Source of the DNA: Cucumis sativus
Lineage: Eukaryota > Streptophyta > Magnoliopsida > Cucurbitales > Cucurbitaceae
Assembly: GCF_000004075.3 (NCBI RefSeq)
Contig: NC_026656.2
Coordinates: 186,001 to 250,000, forward strand
Length of the DNA: 64,000 bases
Reading direction: 5' to 3'
Below are positions 58,045 to 64,000 of this stretch, piece by piece. Under the pieces are notes generated by a model. It made no database searches, had not been told where the DNA came from, and saw only the letters and a list, made by a program, of their open reading frames with translations. The position numbers and the translations under genes are program-made. Position 1 is the stretch's first letter. Each line of letters starts with the position of its first letter.

Positions 58045-61000
58045 ATGGTTCCACAGCGCCACCACAACGGCAACGATGGCGTTTCTCAAAGGGTCAACAG
58101 CCCCCGGTTCTCGGGACCTATAACTCGTCGTGCACACTCCTTCAAGCGTAACAACAACAACAACAACAACAACAGTGACACTCACAGTAACACTAATTCA
58201 AACATCCTCAACAATAATGGGCTTAGTAGCCACCATGAGATTGATCTTCCTGCGAACTCACCCAGATCAGAAGCTTTCAGAAGCACGGTTCAAGTGGATG
58301 GCTTTGAATCTGCTTTGGAACGGAAGACAGCTCCACATGTTAGCCAGAGAATTCATGGGGGTGTTGCTGCTAAAAGTTCGTTAAATCCTGGTTTTGTTTC
58401 TCTGGACTTTAGGCTAAGGGAAAAAAGGAAATTGGGGCATTTGATGTTCATGGTGTTCTGTGGTCTCTGCTTGTTTCTGGGTATTCTGAAGATCTGCATG
58501 AATGGTTGGTTTGGATCGGTCATTGAGACCAATGAATCACACCACGTTGATGCTAATGTATAGTATTGACTTGTATACTTTTATGAACAAGCCTTCATTT
58601 TCATTTTGTATTGAGGGATATAATATAACCATTTGATAAACATAAAATTTGGTTGATCAAGTATCTTTAAACCGATGGTTCTTTTGTTACAACTCTCTGT
58701 ACCCTATGTTTTTTTTCCGTTTTCTATATTTGAACCACAACTCTTCTTACCTAAACATTTCATTCTTTATATAGGATACACCTGACTCCATAACAAGTCG
58801 AAATCAAGTGGATCATAATTCTGATAATATTAAACACAGGGAAGGGGAAACTAGTTTTGAGCGAACTCTGATGATGGAATCAAGTGTCGTTGGTAGTCAA
58901 AATGGCATGGAGGTAAGTGAGAAACCTGAGATTGAAATGTTTTATGATTCACCCATTCACTACCATTTGGTTCTTATGAATGATTATTGAAATATTTCTT
59001 ACTCTATCAAACTGATTGCAGCATTCAGAAATTTGGATGAAACCTGACAGCGAGAATTTTGCTCCTTGCATCGATGAGGGAAGTCGCCACAAAAGTATGT
59101 TATGCTTATCTACAAATAGTTGCAGTTCATCTTCGTTGGTATGTGTTAGTGTTTTTTTTTTAAATTTAGGTTTTAAGTTCACAAATTTCTTTTTTCTGTT
59201 TATATACAGAGCTTGATGCAAAGATAAACGGATACATTCTTGTAAATGCCAACGGTGGCTTGAATCAGATGAGATTTGGGGTCTAGCTATTCTACTTTCT
59301 ATTGTGAGAGGCTATTCTAAAAACCAACTATTTTCTGATATCTCGATGCTTCTCTGGTGTAGATCTGTGATATGGTTGTCATTGCAAAGGTTATGAAAGC
59401 AGTGCTCGTCCTTCCTTCACTTGATCATAAATCCTACTGGGCAGATGAAAGGTTTTAGTGCAATGAATACTTCTATTCTAACTTTCACTCCTAAACAGAG
59501 TTTGTGTCTTAGTGAGAATTTATTTCTTGATAACAAAAGGAACTCGATTTAAATATATTAGAACTGATTTGTTATCCATGTCTATAGTGGCTTTAAAGAT
59601 CTCTTTAATTGGCAACACTTTCTTGAGACTCTGGAGAATGATGTTCATATAGTAGAGGCACTACCAACTGCCTATGCCGAATTAGTGCCTTTCAACAAAA
59701 CACCAATTTCTTGGTCCAAGGTCATCATTCTTAACCTAGATCTAACTATTTTGTTTTCTGCCATACATTAAGAATATCAAAACTTCAAGGGTCTTTTCAA
59801 AAGAGATTCTTGCTCTCTTCTTCACGATATGCTTCGTTCAGTGTGAACTTAATCCAATTTTATCAATGTCATATTGTTGGCTGTCCATTTATAGAGTGGT
59901 TGCCAAACACTTCCATTACTTTCAAAATTAAACACTTGAAAAGTTAAACCAAACACACTCCTAACATTGCTCTTTAATTTCATGCAGATTAGTTACTATA
60001 AAGCTGAGGTCCTCCCACTGCTGAAGCAGCACAAGGTGATGTATTTTACACATACGGATTCCCGGCTGGCTAACAATGGTCTCCCAAGTTCTATACAGAA
60101 GTTGAGATGTCGTGTAAATTTCCAAGCATTAAAATATTCAACTCCAATTGAAAAACTGGGGAACATCTTGGTCTCCAGAATGCGACAGAGTGGAGGCTTT
60201 TATATTGCTCTTCATTTGAGGCAAGTGTTGTGTTAGATAGCCTTCCAAAACGTGGGGACACTTCTATATTTTTTCCTTGAACATCTACCTTTCTCTTTTT
60301 CTTTGTTTACTATTAAACAAGATTCTAAAATGATACCATGTTCTTCTTATAGGTATGAAAAGGATATGCTTGCATTCACAGGCTGCAGTCATAATTTGAC
60401 AACAGCGGAAAATGATGAGCTGGTTAGAATGCGTCATGAAGTTGCCCATTGGAAAGAGAAGGAAATCAATGGGACAGAGAGAAGGTTGCTCGGTGGCTGT
60501 CCACTGACCCCTAGGGAGACTTCTCTTTTGCTCAGAGGGTTGGGTTTTCCATCCAGAACCAGAATATACTTGGTAGCTGGTGAGGCTTATGGAAATGGAA
60601 GCATGCAATATCTTAAGGATGATTTTCCCAATATATATTCCCATTCTACACTCACCACCGAAGAAGAGTTGAATCCTTTCAAGAATCACCAGAACATGTT
60701 GGCTGGCATCGACTATGTTGTTGCCCTTCAAAGCGATGTTTTTATTTATACGTATGATGGAAATATGGCAAAGGCAATTCAAGGTCACAGGCGTTTTGAG
60801 GGCTTCAAGAAGACCATAAATCCAGACAAGTAATCATCAAAATCTTCTCTTTACATCATATCTTACAACACATTAACTCCAACTGTCTTGGTTGTTTAAT
60901 ACCTTTACATTTCCTTCACAGGGCGTGATAATTTTTGTAATGTTTTTGGTGCAGGGCGAATTTTGTCAAACTTGTTGATCAACTTGATGAAGGAAAGATA

Positions 61001-61156
61001 TCTTGGAAAAAATTCAGTTCGAAAGTGAAAGAACTTCATAAAAATCGGGCAGGGGCTCCATATCTTAGAGAAGCCGGAGAAATCCCCAAGTTGGAGGAGA
61101 GTTTTTATGCAAATCCCCTTCCAGGATGCATTTGTGATAGAAACAAAGAAACGTAA
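58045..61156 (+). CDS. O-fucosyltransferase family protein (GDP-fucose protein O-fucosyltransferase fold)
   Basis: Nine exons: 58045-58557, 58775-58912, 59022-59094, 59210-59280, 59363-59451, 59588-59720, 59988-60220, 60353-60829, 60955-61156. All are in phase, giving 642 aa. Type II membrane protein: a long cytosolic N-terminus with an Asn run (AAC repeat at 58150-58173), one membrane segment at about residues 131-150, then a lumenal domain. Family motifs: [43 protein letters not shown] and [11 protein letters not shown] near the end. Plant members are Golgi glycosyltransferases (GT106/GT65-like) and include pectin and protein fucosyl- or rhamnosyltransferases; the acceptor is unknown. Intron 7 has a GC donor. 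The start is the ATG at 58045; the frame runs five codons further to a GTG only. Exon 9 could also splice on at ACGTAAGG (61151), so the C-terminus is less certain. Confidence 0.9.
58150..58173. repeat. in-frame (AAC)n microsatellite
   Basis: Eight AAC units in exon 1 of the O-fucosyltransferase gene, encoding an Asn run. Length changes would keep the frame. Confidence 0.9.
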
Positions 61157-64000
61157 GGGCCAAATAATTGACTTATATTCTCTTGGACTTCTTCGGCTGC
61201 ACAGGAAGTTTAAAAGGTTTTACCATAAGTTTGGAGATGTCTCTGCCAACAGCGACGATCATAAACATTCGAATTTATGAAAGCTCACTCACTGGTTAGA
61301 GAATATTTCATAAACGTGGAGAGGCACTTCATCAGGTCAGATTGAATTGAATTTGTTGTTGCAATGATTGTTGATTATACCATAGAAACCCAACCAATTG
61401 TATCATGTAACGAACCTACTCCCTAAGGGGGCAATACAGATATTGAATCAACTGGATTATAATTCATAAACACAAAACTACGATACCATAATTTAATAAA
61501 CTCCCGGTTTGCTTCCACTCTGATATTTTCCATTGATTGTGAGTGCTGTGGTTTAGATAGATTTGATTGTGTTGTTGACTGCAAAGACGGAGTGTTTTAC
61601 TTTTTCTGTGCAAGTCTTTGACATTGGAGCTAAATTCTTATTTGCTCTTGATCTGGAAGAATGAGACACGAACACATAAACCCACCAGTCATGAAACCGT
61701 GTAGCTGAAAAATACACACGGTTTATTTAAAGGGTTTATGAAAATAGTGTATTCGCAATATGGGAATAATCGAAGCCTAGCCAAGATGTTATAACTTAAA
61801 AACCAATATTTTGCTGTACAACAACTGTGTAAAACTAAACCCGAGCCATTGAGGAATTATGAAGTAAGGCAAGTACAGATATGCGATATGTCCTTCAAAC
61901 TGGCAGTCCTCCTAAGATGGAAGAGCAAAATTGATGAAATATAGTAAGCACTTCTCATATCGAAGAATTAAAATTTCAGTGCCATTTTCTTCGGTTTGAA
62001 TTTGACATCTTACTTTCTCTACTGGTTTTCTTTGACTTGTTTTTAAGTGGTGAATCTAGATATTTACTTTTATCATCACAACAAACAAACCAGAAATGTG
62101 AACACTAACTGAAATCAAAGGATTATATCTTGTAGCATTCAACAGAACCAACCTTTGTTCTAGACTAGTGCTCTTTTCATTTATATTTCACTTTCAAGAA
62201 TTGCAATAGTTGAAAATGTGACCAAACTTCCACGTTGGTTGGATACGAGCATGAATGTATAAGATTAGTACGAGGCTTTAAAGGTGAACCAAAAATTATG
62301 TTCAAAGTGAACGATATGACATAATTGTACAATTATTTAGAGGGTCCTTGTTCCCAAATGATAAGTTGAGGGTGGGAGAATGAAGAGATAAGTCAAAGGT
62401 ATGTTATCTGTATGTCGCATGGATTGAAGGCAAGTCTAGACCAAAATATCCCTATTTCCTGTTTTGGTTCTTTAGGTTGTGTAGTGCAGAATGGAACATA
62501 TGAGGCACAGATGTCGGCAAACACCAACCGACCTAGGAATTACAGTTTCTTTTCTTTTAGAAACAAGAGTTTACTTGAAATGACATTTTAATATGAAAGA
62601 AGTATAACTATAAGTTACAAACCTGGGGCCCAATTCATGAAGCTATAAAAGTTGCGTCTTGAATCTAAATGGAAACTTCCGTTTCCAGAATTGAACCATC
62701 CTTTTCAAATCGGAGGAGATGTACTTGAGAATGAAATCGAAGAAGAATAAAGGGGTTTGGTTTTTGACTTGTGTGTGAAGAACTTGGTTGGCTTAAAATC
62801 TTTCAACTGTGAAACAGGTGGTTACATATCCAAAAGGATACTAAATAAAGCAAAGCCACCAATTAAATTGTTCTGAAAAGATATGCAGTCTCCTGTCAAC
62901 AGTGCTCAAAAGTCAGTCGCATATTGGAAACTCCAAGGACATGTGCGCATGCTTTGCAATAATGATTGTTTCATGCCCCTCATCATTGTTTTTCAATGGC
63001 AGAATAACCCCAATTTCACATTAATTACATGCCTATTTGCAGGGTTCTTCTTTATTTCACCTGACTCCTCCTTAACTCAGCTGGGAGTTTCAAAGCATTC
63101 TCTCCCAAACCACCCATCCTTTTCTTCACCTCACATTCATTCTAGGCACTCTTTTTGAATACATAGGTAAAGAGGGACAAAGAAGAGACATGTATGTATA
63201 TATATACATGTACATATGAACGTGACACATATATTTATTATATTAAATGTGCCAATATTTGTCATACAATGATTCGAGTCATTAAATCTGCGGAGCCATG
63301 GCCCACGACCGAAGAAAGTGGAGCCCTTTATCTCATTCATTATAATCCTTCATTCCTTTGTTATCTCCTAACACCTAAAATTAAATAAATTTAGAATTTA
63401 GTCTCATCAATTTACCAACTAGGTTTTTATTTTAATGGGAAAATGGGTGGACGGTTTGTTACGACAATATTAAAAAAAAAAACTTTGTTATTATCCCTCT
63501 GACCATAGACCATATAGACCAATGACCAATCTAATAATTTAATTATTTAGAAAAAAAATTGACCTTAGGGTATTAAAACTTGAATAATAACAAAGCCCCC
63601 TCAACGAACAACTCTTCAGAATCTTCCGTAGGGGATCTGATATTTGATTAAGAGTATTGAAAAAGATAAAAATATTATTACTTTGCTTCGTTTGCAAATA
63701 ATATTTATATATATTTTAAATTTAAAGAAGGAAGGTAAGGTACAGATGGACGCCGATGCCAACGGATGCAAGGAGCAAGAAAAAACTGACCCTTCATTAG
63801 ATCTCTTAAGAAGAAGTTAAAAGAAAAGACGTTTTCTTTTCACTTTCCCTTAATACTTTATGGAGGAAAGGGAAAACGTTGATTGCCTTTCCTTTTATTT
63901 ATTTATTTATTATTTACTAATTGAATAAAACTAAAATTTATTGAGCTAATTAATTAATATTAATAATACTAATATTATTATATTATTATTATTATTGTAA
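61157..64000. other. gene-free 3' flank and spacer
   Basis: No exon with recognisable similarity on either strand. 61157-61450 is probably 3' sequence of the O-fucosyltransferase gene. 63180-63240 has (TATG/TATA) repeats and 63890-64000 is nearly pure A/T with TATTAT words. Confidence 0.5.

Overview
This window is nuclear DNA of a flowering plant. The genes have many short exons with GT-AG introns, every clear product is plant-type (LAZ1-like, TBL, RLCK-VII, class C G-gamma, P-class PPR), and the spacers are AT-rich and full of degraded LTR and LINE retrotransposon pieces. The dispersed AT-rich element built around TGATAGACTTCTATCA-like palindromes, and the style of the LINE tails, suggest a cucurbit. 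That is recognition from memory and is not proven here.

Layout. 1-8 kb is a repeat-rich area. It has a short LINE insertion with a perfect 16-bp target duplication, a decayed Ty3/gypsy element (2359-6208), and beside it a three-exon 5' fragment of a DEAD-box RNA helicase gene (RH17-like, minus strand) that carries a U12-type intron. 8-11 kb is gene-free with diffuse short repeats. 11.2-15.6 kb is a complete LAZ1 homolog 2 gene (+). 16.0-21.4 kb is a five-exon TBL (DUF231) gene (-) whose 2-kb third intron holds LINE and copia remnants. 25.3-33.3 kb is a 19-exon RecQ helicase of the RECQL3 type (+) that needs two micro-exons of 8 and 4 nt to keep its helicase motifs. 35.3-36.6 kb is a strictosidine synthase-like gene (-). 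41.3-43.2 kb is a class C heterotrimeric G-protein gamma subunit (AGG3/GS3 type, +) with a tail that is about one third cysteine. 44.4-46.6 kb is RBX1 (-). 48.2-49.7 kb is a RIPK-like receptor-like cytoplasmic kinase (-) with a foldback element just upstream. 53.3-55.0 kb is an intronless PPR gene (-). 58.0-61.2 kb is a nine-exon O-fucosyltransferase-family gene (+) with one GC-AG intron. The rest is spacer.

The genes are independent eukaryotic transcription units and do not form a pathway cluster. LAZ1H2/TBL, RECQL3/SSL and AGG3/RBX1 are convergent pairs; TBL/RECQL3, SSL/AGG3 and PPR/OFUT are divergent. All multi-exon models were built by hand: splice sites were read from the sequence, the phase was checked at every junction, and the total length was checked as a multiple of three.

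I found no gene cluster that looks like an undescribed system. The most unusual items are the two RECQL3 micro-exons, the U12-type intron kept in a truncated helicase gene, and the 536-bp foldback in front of the kinase.
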